Both the position numbers and the translations under genes were made by a program. The notes below the pieces were generated by a model, which was not told where the DNA came from, made no database searches, and was given only the letters and a program-made list of their open reading frames with translations. A stretch of DNA of 64,000 nucleotides, taken from assembly GCF_038024105.1 (NCBI RefSeq), contig NZ_CP150661.1, forward strand, positions 2,313,001-2,377,000. The letters are read 5' to 3'. Source of the stretch: Polaribacter butkevichii (GTDB lineage Bacteria > Bacteroidota > Bacteroidia > Flavobacteriales > Flavobacteriaceae). Positions 17,753-27,009 of the stretch are shown in pieces (position 1 is the stretch's first letter; every line of letters begins with the position of its first letter).

Positions 17753-19069
17753 TTAACTACCTAATTTTTTGGGATAAACAGATAATCTTTGCCCTATTTT
17801 TAATCGGCTTGTTTTTAGACCATTCCAACGTTTAAGATCACTTACACGCACTCCAAATTTATTTGCAATCTTACCTAAATAATCGCCACTTTTTACTTTA
17901 TAACGAATACGCTGATCCATTTCAAAGTATTTAGGCAAAGGTTTTTCTCTTTGCGCATCATCTGTGTCTGCTAAAGCATAAATTTCTTTTTCTTTATCTA
18001 AAAAGTTTATAATCTTATCGCTAGGTAATCTTAAAGCATATTTTCTATCTTTTATAAACGGAATAATATCTAACTTATAAGATGGGTTTAATTCTGATAA
18101 AACTTCTTCATCAACATCTATTTTTTCTGAAATTTGATCGAAACTAATGGTTCTTTTTATTTGAATTGTATCGGTTTGAAAATTAAAGAATTGAGGTAAA
18201 TCAGAATAAATATTATGTTCATCTGCATACTCAAAAATATACATGGTTGCATAAAAAGCAGGCACATAACTTGCCGTTTCTCTTGGTAAATAGGGTCTAA
18301 TATTCCAATAATTTTTATAACCTCCAGAACGTTTTATGGCTTTTCTTACGTTTCCTGGTCCTGAGTTGTATGCTGCTAAAGCCAAATCCCAATCACCAAA
18401 AACAGTAAATAACTGACTTAAATATTTACATGCTGCAATGGTTGCCTTTACAGGGTCTTGACGCTCATCTACATAAGAGCTTACTTTTAAATCAAACTCT
18501 ATACCTGTACCATACATAAATTGCCACAAACCTGTTGCACCAACACGCGATTTTATCTTAGGTCTTAAAGCAGATTCTACAATAGCTAAATATTTCATTT
18601 CTAAAGGAATATCATATTGATCTAGATATTGCTCAAACATTGGAAAATAATACTTTGCTTTTGCAAACAATGCTGGATAATATTTTTTTCGATACAATAA
18701 ATAACTATTAATTACATTTTCTAAAGACGGATTAAAAGCTAAATTAAAAGGCGTTTTATTGTTTAATGCAGCAAGACGTAACTTTAATAAATCTGTTGTT
18801 AAAACCGTAGAGGTATTCCCTACAATATCTTTATCATTGATAACATAAGCAAGAGAATCTACTAATAATGAGTTAAATTTTTCATTTACTAATAAACTAT
18901 CAATAAGATCTAAATCGCTATCAGAAAAAAACGATTGATCTATAGGTTCTTTTATAGAATCTTTGGCAATAAATACAGTATCTGCTTTTGTATTTAAAGA
19001 TAAAGTGTCTTTTTTCTCTTGAGAAAAAATAGAACTAGTTATTAGGAGGAATATAATTAGTTGCTTCAT
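17753..19069 (-). CDS. LysM-containing membrane-bound lytic murein transglycosylase (MltD-like)
   Basis: Cleaves peptidoglycan glycan strands to 1,6-anhydro products. 438 residues: signal peptide MKQLIIFLLITSSIFS, a linker, then an SLT domain with the catalytic Glu in LKYLAIVESALRPKIKSR and the family motif GATGLWQFMYGTG, followed by AALAAYNSGPGNV-type sequence (ALAAYNSGPGNVRKAI). One C-terminal LysM (YKVKSGDYLGKIANKFGV) binds peptidoglycan. E. coli MltD has two LysM repeats, so this is a shorter form. Between exonuclease III and DUF4837 genes. Confidence 0.92.
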   Translation of the reverse strand: MKQLIIFLLITSSIFSQEKKDTLSLNTKADTVFIAKDSIKEPIDQSFFSDSDLDLIDSLLVNEKFNSLLVDSLAYVINDKDIVGNTSTVLTTDLLKLRLAALNNKTPFNLAFNPSLENVINSYLLYRKKYYPALFAKAKYYFPMFEQYLDQYDIPLEMKYLAIVESALRPKIKSRVGATGLWQFMYGTGIEFDLKVSSYVDERQDPVKATIAACKYLSQLFTVFGDWDLALAAYNSGPGNVRKAIKRSGGYKNYWNIRPYLPRETASYVPAFYATMYIFEYADEHNIYSDLPQFFNFQTDTIQIKRTISFDQISEKIDVDEEVLSELNPSYKLDIIPFIKDRKYALRLPSDKIINFLDKEKEIYALADTDDAQREKPLPKYFEMDQRIRYKVKSGDYLGKIANKFGVRVSDLKRWNGLKTSRLKIGQRLSVYPKKLGS

Positions 19070-19077
19070 ATTTAATT

Positions 19078-19839
19078 TTAAAATTTAAGTTCTACAGCAA
19101 TTGGACAATGATCTGAATGTTTTGCTTCTGGCAAGATATATGCTCTAGAAATTTGATCTTTTAAGGGCTCAGAAACCATAGCGTAATCTAAACGCCAACC
19201 TTTATTATTTGCTCTAGAATTTGCTCTGTAACTCCACCAAGAATATTCTTGTTTTTCTTGATTTAGAAAACGAAAACTATCTATAAATCCACTTTTAATA
19301 AAATTACCAATCCAAGTTCTTTCTTCAGGTAAAAAACCAGAAACTCCTTTCATTTTAGGATTGTGAATATCTATTTCTTCATGACAAATATTGTAATCGC
19401 CACAAATAACTAAATTAGGAATCTCTTGTTTTAAGGTATTGATGTATTCTTGAAATTCATCCATATAATTAAACTTAAAACTTAACCTTTCAGAATTTGT
19501 TCCGGATGGTAAATACAAACTCATTATAGAAACATTATCAAAATCTACACGTAAATTTCTACCTTCAAAATCCATCGATTCTATTCCGGTTCCGTATGCA
19601 ATATGATTTGGTTTTTCTTTACAAAAAATGGCTACCGAAGAATACCCTTTTTTCTGAGCAGAAAACCAATAATGATACGGATACCCTGCATTTTCAAAAT
19701 CAGTAAGATCTAATTGTTCTTTGTGCGCTTTGGTTTCTTGTATGCAAATTACATCTGGGTTTGCGGCTTCTAACCAATCTAAAAATCCTTTTTTTAAGGC
19801 TGCTCTAATTCCGTTTACGTTGTATGATATTATCTTCAT
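19078..19839 (-). CDS. xth: Exodeoxyribonuclease III (AP endonuclease)
   Basis: Base-excision repair nuclease of the endonuclease/exonuclease/phosphatase fold, 253 residues. Motifs: ISYNVNGIRAALKKG (start), CIQETKA with the metal-binding Glu, LVICGDYNICHEEIDI (GDxN), and the C-terminal SDHCPIAVEL with the catalytic His. It starts 45 nt after the second small membrane-protein gene and ends 8 nt before the transglycosylase gene, so it sits mid-transcript. Confidence 0.95.
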   Translation of the reverse strand: MKIISYNVNGIRAALKKGFLDWLEAANPDVICIQETKAHKEQLDLTDFENAGYPYHYWFSAQKKGYSSVAIFCKEKPNHIAYGTGIESMDFEGRNLRVDFDNVSIMSLYLPSGTNSERLSFKFNYMDEFQEYINTLKQEIPNLVICGDYNICHEEIDIHNPKMKGVSGFLPEERTWIGNFIKSGFIDSFRFLNQEKQEYSWWSYRANSRANNKGWRLDYAMVSEPLKDQISRAYILPEAKHSDHCPIAVELKF

Positions 19840-19884
19840 TTATATTTTTTAATCCTCTAAAAGAGAACGTATTCTTAATTTTAA

Positions 19885-20115
19885 TTATGCATCTATAATA
19901 ATTGGTTTCTTTAAAAAGATCCAAGTAATTTGAGTTTTATCTCCTGTTTGTGTACTTATTTTCCTTTTTCTTGGCGACAAAAATCCTGCCAAAGGTGCTG
20001 CTATAACAATGCGCATAATAGAATTGTCTATTTTAAAGCCAAAATCTAAAATTGCAATAAAAATAAGTACAAACAAAAAAATTACTAAACTTGGTCTTTT
20101 GGCAAGAAAATCCAT
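19885..20115 (-). CDS. 76-residue two-helix membrane protein, tandem paralogue B
   Basis: Hydrophobic spans at about residues 10-28 and 33-47, then the shared motif LSPRKRK-TQTGDKTQITWIFLKKP. The upstream neighbour has the same architecture and the same motif, so the pair arose by tandem duplication. The conserved C-terminal part is cytoplasmic by the positive-inside rule. I do not recognise the family. It lies in the minus-strand run that begins with the CoA-transferase genes, 15 nt after its paralogue. Confidence 0.7.
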   Translation of the reverse strand: MDFLAKRPSLVIFLFVLIFIAILDFGFKIDNSIMRIVIAAPLAGFLSPRKRKISTQTGDKTQITWIFLKKPIIIDA

Positions 20116-20130
20116 ATTAATTTTAAAATT

Positions 20131-20358
20131 CTAATCTAAACTAATTGGCTTTTTTAAAAAGAGCCAAGTAATTTGTTTTATTTTTCCTGTTTGTGTAAGT
20201 ATAATTTTTTTTCTTGGCGATAAAATAAAGGCGATAACACTACAAACTCCTATTTTTAGAATAAAATTATCTGTTTTATAAACTAGATCAAAAATCAACA
20301 TAAACAATCCAATAAGCATTGGATAAATTAACCAATATATTTTTTTAAATAATGCCAT
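20131..20358 (-). CDS. 75-residue two-helix membrane protein, tandem paralogue A
   Basis: Two hydrophobic spans (about 8-26 and 32-45) followed by LSPRKKIILTQTGKIKQITW and FLKKP, the same layout and motif as the next gene. Its ATG lies one nucleotide after the scoB stop codon, so translation is coupled to the CoA-transferase. Whether it has anything to do with ketone-body metabolism is unknown. The two copies differ at many positions in the helices but keep the SPRK/TQTG/QITW/FLKKP block. Confidence 0.7.
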   Translation of the reverse strand: MALFKKIYWLIYPMLIGLFMLIFDLVYKTDNFILKIGVCSVIAFILSPRKKIILTQTGKIKQITWLFLKKPISLD

Positions 20359-20359
20359 C

Positions 20360-21013
20360 TTAAATATTCATTTCCGGAATCTCTCCATTTATCACCAAAG
20401 TACCTTCTGTTGCTTTTTTAATTTCATCAATAGTAACTCCTGGAGCTCTTTCTAATAAATGAAAACCATTCTCTTTTACTTCTAAAACGGCTAGGTTTGT
20501 AACAATTTTAGTTACACAACCAACACCTGTTAAAGGCAAAGAGCATTTTTTTAAAATCTTAGATTCTCCGCGTTTATTAGTATGCATCATTGCCACAATA
20601 ATATTTTCGGCAGAAGCTACTAAATCCATGGCTCCGCCCATTCCTTTTACCATTTTACCCGGAATTTTCCAGTTGGCAATATCACCATTTTCTGCAACTT
20701 CCATAGCCCCTAAAATAGTTAAATCTACATGTTTACCGCGAATCATAGCAAAACTCATAGAAGAATCAAAAAAACTTGCTCCAGGCATTGTTGTTATGGT
20801 TTGTTTACCTGCATTAATAATATCTGCATCTTCTTCTCCATCAAAAGGAAAGGGGCCCATCCCTAAAACGCCGTTTTCACTTTGAAATTCAACCTCTATA
20901 TCATCACGAACGTAATTAGCAACTAAAGTTGGAATACCAATACCTAAGTTTACGTAAAATCCATCTTGAACTTCCTGCGCAATTCTTTTTGCAATGCCTA
21001 TTTTATCTAACAT
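20360..21013 (-). CDS. scoB: 3-oxoacid CoA-transferase, subunit B
   Basis: Moves CoA between succinyl-CoA and acetoacetate (or a related acid). 217 residues, the normal B-subunit size. FYVNLGIGIPTLVANYV near the start and FQSENGVLGMGPFP, which contains the catalytic Glu that forms the glutamyl-CoA intermediate; GAMDLVASAENIIVAMMHTNKRG follows. Partner of the A-subunit gene upstream, but unusually separated from it by 411 nt that contain a broken gene. Confidence 0.93.
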   Translation of the reverse strand: MLDKIGIAKRIAQEVQDGFYVNLGIGIPTLVANYVRDDIEVEFQSENGVLGMGPFPFDGEEDADIINAGKQTITTMPGASFFDSSMSFAMIRGKHVDLTILGAMEVAENGDIANWKIPGKMVKGMGGAMDLVASAENIIVAMMHTNKRGESKILKKCSLPLTGVGCVTKIVTNLAVLEVKENGFHLLERAPGVTIDEIKKATEGTLVINGEIPEMNI

Positions 21014-21047
21014 ATATAATGTTTCAATTAAACAATTTAAAAATGTA

Positions 21048-21397
21048 TCAATTCTGTTTACGAGATTTAATACCAGTACTTAGAATTTTATATAAAATTA
21101 ACCCTAATTCATTAACTTTTTCAACTAATTTTTTTTATTAGGATATGTTTTTGATCTTTCACAAAGAACTAACCAATATTTTGTTTCTTCTAATTCTTTT
21201 GTTGCAATTTTAATTTTATGAATAAAATCGGCTTTACTTTCTGCATTTTGAGCTTCATGAACATTAGCTCCAATACTTGTTCCCGATTTTAATAATTGAC
21301 GAGAAATAACCTATTTTCTTTCAACTTATAAAATTTCACAATACTCAATTATTAATAATGCAACTTCTATAGATTTGTCAACTACTGGATTTTTCAT
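21048..21397 (-). pseudogene. Broken four-helix-bundle (23S rRNA intervening-sequence type) protein gene
   Basis: Translating the minus strand from ATG 21397 gives MKNPVVDKSIEVALLIIEY..., then the strongly conserved block SRQLLKSGTSIGANVHEAQN and ESKADFIHKIKIATKELEET, the hallmark of the four-helix-bundle/S23-IVP family (usual length about 115-120). Two in-frame stops interrupt it: TAA where family members have Glu after EIL, and TAG where they have Tyr before VIS; each is one base from a sense codon. After KTYPNKK an A8 run is one base short: adding one A restores KLVEKVNELGLILYKILSTG and a TGA at 21048, giving a full-length 116-residue product. It sits between scoA (27 nt away) and scoB (34 nt away). 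Confidence 0.88.
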
Positions 21398-21424
21398 TGT
21401 TACATTATTAAATTTCTATATTGA

Positions 21425-22126
21425 TTAATTACTCATACGAACCGTTCTTTGCTCAATTCTTTTCTCGTAATTTTTTCCTTGAAAAATACGTTGTACAAAT
21501 ATTCCTGGAATATGAATATTGTTTGGGTCTAATTCACCAACCTCTACCAACTCTTCTACTTCTGCCACGGTAATGGTTGCTGCTCCACACATATTAGGAT
21601 TAAAGTTTCTAGATGTTCCTTTAAAAATTAAATTACCTGCGGCATCTCCTTTCCAAGCTTTTACAAAGGCAAAATCGGCTTTAAAAGCAGGTTCTAAGAC
21701 ATACATTTTGCCATCAAACTCTCTGGTTTCTTTGCCTTCGGCAACTTCTGTTCCATATCCTGCAGGTGTATAAAATGCAGGAAAACCGGCTTGTGCAGCT
21801 CTACATTTTTCTGCCAATGTTCCTTGCGGAGTTAACTCTACTTCTAACTCGCCAGATAACATTTGACGTTCAAACTCATCATTTTCTCCTACATAAGAAG
21901 AAATCATTTTTTTGATTTGTTTATTTTGAAGCAATAAACCCAGGCCAAAATCATCTACTCCTGCATTGTTAGAAATACAAGTTACCTCTCTAACATCTAG
22001 CTTAACTAATGCTGCAATAGCATTTTCTGGAATACCACATAAACCAAAACCACCCAACATAAAAGTCATTCCGTTTTTAACACCTTGCAGTGCTTCTTGT
22101 ACATTGTTTACCTTTTTATTAATCAT
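21425..22126 (-). CDS. scoA: 3-oxoacid CoA-transferase, subunit A
   Basis: 233-residue A subunit. Starts [20 protein letters not shown] and contains the CoA-binding [16 protein letters not shown] and [17 protein letters not shown] segments, plus [25 protein letters not shown]. Works with ScoB to activate or use acetoacetate. First gene of the minus-strand run scoA - pseudogene - scoB - two small membrane proteins - xth. No clear TAnnTTTG box was found in the 147-nt gap upstream. Confidence 0.93.
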   Translation of the reverse strand: MINKKVNNVQEALQGVKNGMTFMLGGFGLCGIPENAIAALVKLDVREVTCISNNAGVDDFGLGLLLQNKQIKKMISSYVGENDEFERQMLSGELEVELTPQGTLAEKCRAAQAGFPAFYTPAGYGTEVAEGKETREFDGKMYVLEPAFKADFAFVKAWKGDAAGNLIFKGTSRNFNPNMCGAATITVAEVEELVEVGELDPNNIHIPGIFVQRIFQGKNYEKRIEQRTVRMSN

Positions 22127-22273
22127 AATGTTTCTTTTTTATAATATATCAACTATCCAAAAAAATGACAATGCAATAATTTACTAAAAAATATTTAGTA
22201 CAAGAAATTTTATCAAAAAAAAAAAAATTGAAATCAACAATGTTTAAAACAAGACTCCGAAAATATTTTTCTT

Positions 22274-24541
22274 TTAGAAATCGGTATCCTCTTCTTCTTC
22301 TTTTATTTCTTTTTCATCAGATTTATCATCACAATTAATATTGATTGATAAGTTTTCTGGTTTTTCAAAATCTTCTTTACTAATATTTAACGCCTTATCT
22401 GCATAACATTTTTGCATATACAACGCCCAAGAAGGTAAAGCCATAGTTGCTCCTTGTCCTTTTGCAATACCTGCAAAATGGGTAGATCTATCTTCTCCAC
22501 CAGCCCAAACACCAGTTGCTAAATTAGGTACAATTCCCATAAACCAACCATCCGATTGATTTTGAGTGGTACCGGTTTTACCTGCAATAGGATTGGTAAA
22601 TTTATAAGGATGACCAGTAATATAATCTGCTTTTTTCCAAGGTAAACGTAAACGAACTCCAGAACCAGATTGGGTAACTCCTTTTAATAAATCTAAAACT
22701 ACATAAGCAGATTCTTCACTTAAAACCTCTTTTGTTTCTGGTGTAAATTCTTGTAAAACGGTTCCGTTTTTATCTTCGATTCTTGTTAAAATCATTGGTG
22801 CAACTCGTAAACCTTTGTTAGCAAAGGTAGAGTAGGCACTTACCATTTCTAATAATGATAAATCTACTGCACCTAATGCAATTGATGGATTTGCAGGAAT
22901 ATCACTTTCTATACCCGCAGATTTTGCCAAACGAACCACATTTTCTGGAGAAACCATATCTACTAACCTAGCAGACATTGTATTTACAGAACCTGCCAAA
23001 CCATCTTTTAGAGTTAACATTCCTCCGTATTTTTTATTCGCATTTTCTGGTGTCCAAGCTTTTGGAATTCCATATTTTCCTTCTGGAATTGTGTATGGAA
23101 TATTCGGAAACTCATCACAAGGAGATAATTTTAATTGATTAATAGCTGTAGCATATACAAAAGGTTTAAAAGTAGAACCTACTTGTCTTTTTTGCTGCGC
23201 AACTGCATCATATTTAAAGTGTTTATTATCAATACCACCAACCCAAGCTTTTATATGCCCAGACTGAGGTTCTATAGATAACAATCCGGCACGTAAAAAA
23301 TACTTGTAATATCTTAAAGAATCCATTGGAGACATAATGGTATCTTTATCTCCTTTCCAAGAAAAAACACTCATTTTGGTTTTTGTTTTAAAAACTTCAT
23401 CAATATATTTCTTAGATTTTCCTGCTATTTTTAATCGTTTATATCTTTCAGAATTTTTCTTAGCTCTTTCTAAAATTCCGTCGATTTCACTTTTCTCTAA
23501 ATCGTAAAAAGGTGCTGTTTTATTTCTTTCTTGTTCTTTAAAAAAGTAAGATTGTAAATTAGACATATGCTCATCTATAGCTTCTTCTGCATATTTTTGC
23601 ATACGAGAATCTATGGTTACATAAATTTTTAAACCATCTCTAAAAATATTATACTCTTCGCCATTTGGTTTAGGGTTTTCTTGCACCCATTTTCTTAAAT
23701 ATTTTTGTAAATAGGTTCTAAAATAAGTTGCAGAACCATCACTATGGCCTTCTTTATTAATATCTAAACCTAAGTCTAATTGTTGTAAAGAATCTTTTTC
23801 TTGTTCTGAAATAAACTCACTACGATTCATTTGTTTTAAAACAACATCCCTACGGTTTTTTACACGTTCTGCTCTTCTTAAAGGATTATATAAAGATGAA
23901 TTTTTTAACATCCCGATTAGCATAGCAGATTCTTGAACCTCTAATTCTTTTGGTTCTTTACCAAAATAAATACGTGCTGCAGAACGAATACCTACTGCTT
24001 GGTTTAAGAAGTCGTACTTGTTTAAGTACATGGTTAGAATTTCGTTTTTGGTATATTGTTTTTCTAATTTAAGAGCAACTACCCATTCTTTAACTTTCTG
24101 ACCAACTCTTAAAAAGATATTTCTAGAAGCTCTACCCGTAAATAGCATTTTAGCCAATTGTTGTGTAATAGTACTTGCACCACCACTTCCTGGTTTTAAA
24201 ACAGCTCTTGCAGTTCCTTTAAAATCGATACCAGAATGCTCAAAAAAACGTTCGTCTTCTGTTGCAACCAATGCCTTTATCAAATTATCTGGCAAGTCTT
24301 TAAATTTAATGGGTGTTCTATTTTCTGTAGCGTACTTTCCTAAGGTTTTACCATCCGAAGAAATAATTTCTGTTGCTAAATTATTTTCTGGATTTTCTAA
24401 TTCTTCAAAGGTTGGTAACTTTCCTAAACCACCCCAAGAAGCTATTAAAAACAATAATAGTATTGCTGCAAATCCGCCAAGAACTAGCAACCAAAACCAT
24501 TTTATATATTTTTTAAAATCTGTTGTTTTCTTCTGTGTCAT
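22274..24541 (-). CDS. Class A penicillin-binding protein (PBP1A-like)
   Basis: Bifunctional peptidoglycan glycosyltransferase/transpeptidase in the inner membrane. 755 residues: short cytoplasmic tail and TM (14-34), GT51 domain with ATEDERFFEHSGIDF (catalytic Glu) and STITQQLAKMLF, then a transpeptidase domain with GSTFKPFVYA (SxxK), SVN in LAGSVNTMSA, and AGKTGTTQNQSDGWF (KTG). Ends in an acidic tail rich in Asp/Glu. Third gene of the conserved PSP1 - gldH - PBP order; 71 nt after gldH. Confidence 0.94.
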   Translation of the reverse strand: MTQKKTTDFKKYIKWFWLLVLGGFAAILLLFLIASWGGLGKLPTFEELENPENNLATEIISSDGKTLGKYATENRTPIKFKDLPDNLIKALVATEDERFFEHSGIDFKGTARAVLKPGSGGASTITQQLAKMLFTGRASRNIFLRVGQKVKEWVVALKLEKQYTKNEILTMYLNKYDFLNQAVGIRSAARIYFGKEPKELEVQESAMLIGMLKNSSLYNPLRRAERVKNRRDVVLKQMNRSEFISEQEKDSLQQLDLGLDINKEGHSDGSATYFRTYLQKYLRKWVQENPKPNGEEYNIFRDGLKIYVTIDSRMQKYAEEAIDEHMSNLQSYFFKEQERNKTAPFYDLEKSEIDGILERAKKNSERYKRLKIAGKSKKYIDEVFKTKTKMSVFSWKGDKDTIMSPMDSLRYYKYFLRAGLLSIEPQSGHIKAWVGGIDNKHFKYDAVAQQKRQVGSTFKPFVYATAINQLKLSPCDEFPNIPYTIPEGKYGIPKAWTPENANKKYGGMLTLKDGLAGSVNTMSARLVDMVSPENVVRLAKSAGIESDIPANPSIALGAVDLSLLEMVSAYSTFANKGLRVAPMILTRIEDKNGTVLQEFTPETKEVLSEESAYVVLDLLKGVTQSGSGVRLRLPWKKADYITGHPYKFTNPIAGKTGTTQNQSDGWFMGIVPNLATGVWAGGEDRSTHFAGIAKGQGATMALPSWALYMQKCYADKALNISKEDFEKPENLSININCDDKSDEKEIKEEEEDTDF

Positions 24542-24612
24542 AATAAAAAACTGTTTCCCAACATGGTTGAGATTTCATTAATTTGTCTTTCTCGTGTAAA
24601 CGGGAACCTTAT

Positions 24613-25107
24613 TTAATTTTCGATGCTAAAACCAACATCCTGAATTCCTTGTAAAAACTCAATTGGATTTACATCACCATTTTTTCTCATTGCATGGCGC
24701 ACATTAAAAATGTATTTTCCCGAAATAGGAAATGCCTTTTTTTCTTTATAAAATAATTTATTTTCTTTAATTTCAGTAAAGCCTGCGCCTAAAAACCGTC
24801 CTGTTTTATCTGCCATTTCATATTGTAACGTATCAATTACCTTGGTTTCGTTAGGAAAAACAAGCTCTGTAATTAAATATAAGTTACTATAAGCATACGT
24901 GTTATTATTTCTAATATTGATAAATAGGTTTTTTTTTGATATTGTATCTTTTACATCAAACTCAAAAACTACTTTTTCATTGGCTTTCCAACCTTCTGAT
25001 CCTATTGATTTGTATTGATTAAAATCAGTAACATCATCACAAGAAAGTAACAAAAAAAGAGTTGCTAAAACAATTGAAAAATTATTTCTTTTCAGAATTG
25101 TCATCAT
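24613..25107 (-). CDS. gldH: Gliding motility lipoprotein GldH
   Basis: Lipoprotein needed for surface gliding in Flavobacterium johnsoniae. 164 residues with signal and lipobox (TLFLLLSCDD), then the GldH body with INIRNNNTYAYSNLYLITEL and RHAMRKNGDVNPIEFLQGIQDVGF. Start uncertain by one codon (two adjacent ATGs at 25107 and 25104). Its first 26 nt overlap the 3' end of the PSP1-domain gene, so the two are translated from one message. Presence implies gliding machinery or its remnants elsewhere. Confidence 0.92.
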   Translation of the reverse strand: MMTILKRNNFSIVLATLFLLLSCDDVTDFNQYKSIGSEGWKANEKVVFEFDVKDTISKKNLFINIRNNNTYAYSNLYLITELVFPNETKVIDTLQYEMADKTGRFLGAGFTEIKENKLFYKEKKAFPISGKYIFNVRHAMRKNGDVNPIEFLQGIQDVGFSIEN

Positions 25108-26596
25108 TTTTCGGGTTGTTGTTTTTACGGTTTCTATTATTTCTTCTTGGTTTGTTTACCTTTTTAACTTCTCCCTCTGGTTTGTTTTCATTTCCCTGAG
25201 CTTTTGGTCTTGGTCTTGGTTTAGGTCTTGGTTTAGGCTTTGGCTTCTGTGCAACCTTTTGATTTGGGTTAGCGTTCGGCTTTGGTTTCTGATTTGGGTT
25301 TGTATTTGATTGTTTTTTAGCTTGTGGCTTTCTTTTTTGATTCGGATTTGGCTTTTGATTCGGGTTAGGTTTTGCCTTTTGATTAGGATTTACCTTTGCC
25401 GCTGGCTTACTTCTATTATTATTCGAATTTGCAACCGCAACCGGTTTTTTCTTATTTCTATTTCTGTTATTTCGTTTACGATTACTTGTTTTAGGAGCAT
25501 CAAAACGAGTTAAACTATCTTGCCCAACTGCATCTTCGAAATCTACTTTTACAGGAATTTCTACGTCTGCTTCATACTCTTCTAACGAAATAGATTTCTC
25601 ATTATTTTTATTAAGATCTATTATTTCTAAAACTTGTTCTAATGTAAGTCTAAACCACTTAAAACGCTCTTCTTTATAAGTGTACCAAAGGTGATTTTTA
25701 AAGATATCCATCTTAACAAAGACAGCATCTCCTTTTTCTGTTTTTAAAACTAAATCTTGTTTAGGAAACGTTTTTAAAGCATCTAAATAGGTGTCTAATT
25801 CAAAATTTAAACAACATTTTAATTTACCACATTGACCCGCTAATTTTAAAGGATTTAATGATAATTGTTGATAACGTGCCGCAGAAGTTGTTACTTTTCT
25901 AAAATCTGTTAACCACGTAGAACAACACAACTCTCTACCGCAAGAACCTACACCTCCTAAACGAGCTGCTTCTTGTCTTGCTCCTACTTGCTTCATTTCT
26001 ACACGAATAGAAAAAGCACTTGCCAAATCTCTAATTAACTGTCTAAAATCTACTCTTGTATCTGCAGTATAATAAAACGTAGCTTTGTTTCCATCACCTT
26101 GATATTCTACATCAGATAATTTCATTTGCAAACCTAAACGACCTAAGATTTCTCTTCCTTTTCGTTGTGTTTCTTCTTCTTTTGCTCTTGCTTGTTGCCA
26201 AATATCAATATCTCTCTGACTTGCTATTCTGTAAATTTTCTTTACATCTTCATGATCTTCAGTAATTTTGTGCTTTTTCATTTGCACTTTTACCAATTCT
26301 CCTGCCAAAGAAACTGTACCAATATCATGTCCTGGAGATCCTTCTACAGCCACAATATCCCCCATTGTTATGGGTAAATTTTCTGGATTTTTATAAAAAT
26401 GTTTTCTTCCGTTTTTAAAACGGACTTCAAAAATATTAAATCTTTCTTGTCCACTTGGCAACGTCATATTTGCCAACCAATCAAAAACAGCTAGTTTATT
26501 ACTACCACTTCCGCAGGTTCCAGACCCACAATTACCATTACTCTTGCAACCTTTTGGTACTCCATTTTCTGTTGTACCACAACTTCCACATGCCAT
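25082..26596 (-). CDS. PSP1-domain (RicT/YaaT-like) protein with a long basic low-complexity tail
   Basis: 504 residues. N-terminal cysteine-rich start (ACGSCG, GCKSNGNCGSGTCGSG), then the PSP1 core with the conserved cysteine motif GVGSCGRELCCSTWL and AGQCGKLKCCLNFE, as in RicT/YaaT, which binds Fe-S clusters with partners in Bacillus and influences RNA processing. From about residue 365 the tail is built of Asn, Pro, Gln, Lys and Arg with PNQK and PKPRP repeats, likely disordered and RNA- or DNA-binding. Core function is by homology; the tail is lineage-specific. Overlaps gldH. Confidence 0.88.
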   Translation of the reverse strand: MACGSCGTTENGVPKGCKSNGNCGSGTCGSGSNKLAVFDWLANMTLPSGQERFNIFEVRFKNGRKHFYKNPENLPITMGDIVAVEGSPGHDIGTVSLAGELVKVQMKKHKITEDHEDVKKIYRIASQRDIDIWQQARAKEEETQRKGREILGRLGLQMKLSDVEYQGDGNKATFYYTADTRVDFRQLIRDLASAFSIRVEMKQVGARQEAARLGGVGSCGRELCCSTWLTDFRKVTTSAARYQQLSLNPLKLAGQCGKLKCCLNFELDTYLDALKTFPKQDLVLKTEKGDAVFVKMDIFKNHLWYTYKEERFKWFRLTLEQVLEIIDLNKNNEKSISLEEYEADVEIPVKVDFEDAVGQDSLTRFDAPKTSNRKRNNRNRNKKKPVAVANSNNNRSKPAAKVNPNQKAKPNPNQKPNPNQKRKPQAKKQSNTNPNQKPKPNANPNQKVAQKPKPKPRPKPRPRPKAQGNENKPEGEVKKVNKPRRNNRNRKNNNPKNDDNSEKK

Positions 26597-26827
26597 GTAA
26601 GTATATATATTTTTATAGTTGATATTCTTTAAGGTTTATTTTAAGCAGCAAATCCACTAAAAAAGACGCCAGAAAGACTAAAAACCTCTTGGTTCATAAA
26701 TTGATTATCAGACAGATACATAAACACAGCCTAATCTTCACTAATTCGTAAATATACGCATTCTCGAAGAATGAAAAAATAGGTTACTGTAAAGTTATTA
26801 TAACTAATTTTTTATTTTATTACACTT

Positions 26828-26835
26828 CAAATATA
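26828..26835 (-). promoter_or_regulatory. Putative -7 box for the PSP1-gldH-PBP operon
   Basis: Minus-strand TATATTTG matches TAnnTTTG. It would leave a leader of about 225 nt before the ATG at 26596. No good -33 element seen. Confidence 0.4.
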
Positions 26836-26956
26836 GCTTGAACGTTTGTGTAACTTTTATTCGTTTTAGAATTTGTAACGATTAAATTAGAATTCGTGTA
26901 GCTATTTGTTTGTTGCATAACAAATAATTTTAATTTACTTCTATTAAAAAATAGGC

Positions 26957-26990
26957 ACAAAAAAAGACCCCAAAAAATGAGGTCTTTCTA
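26957..26990 (-). terminator. Rho-independent terminator after the ferredoxin gene
   Basis: Stem AAAGACC (26963-26969) / GGTCTTT (26981-26987) with a T-run on the minus strand, 20 nt past the ferredoxin stop. Confidence 0.8.
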
Positions 26991-27009
26991 TATTTTATTT
27001 ATGTGCTTA

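Larger units (their letters stand above)
26597..27009. other. 413-bp intergenic region
   Basis: Between two minus-strand operons. Contains the terminator of the ferredoxin gene (26957-26990), the candidate promoter box at 26828-26835, a perfect short inverted repeat CATTCT-cga-AGAATG at 26759-26773 and a 7-bp inverted repeat ATTTGTT/AACAAAT around 26904-26925. No credible ORF or RNA gene seen. Confidence 0.5.

Noticed and set aside
21125..21397. Reading the broken four-helix-bundle gene as stop-codon recoding
   Set aside because: Two different stop codons plus a homopolymer frameshift are best explained by decay; no recoding signal or structure seen.
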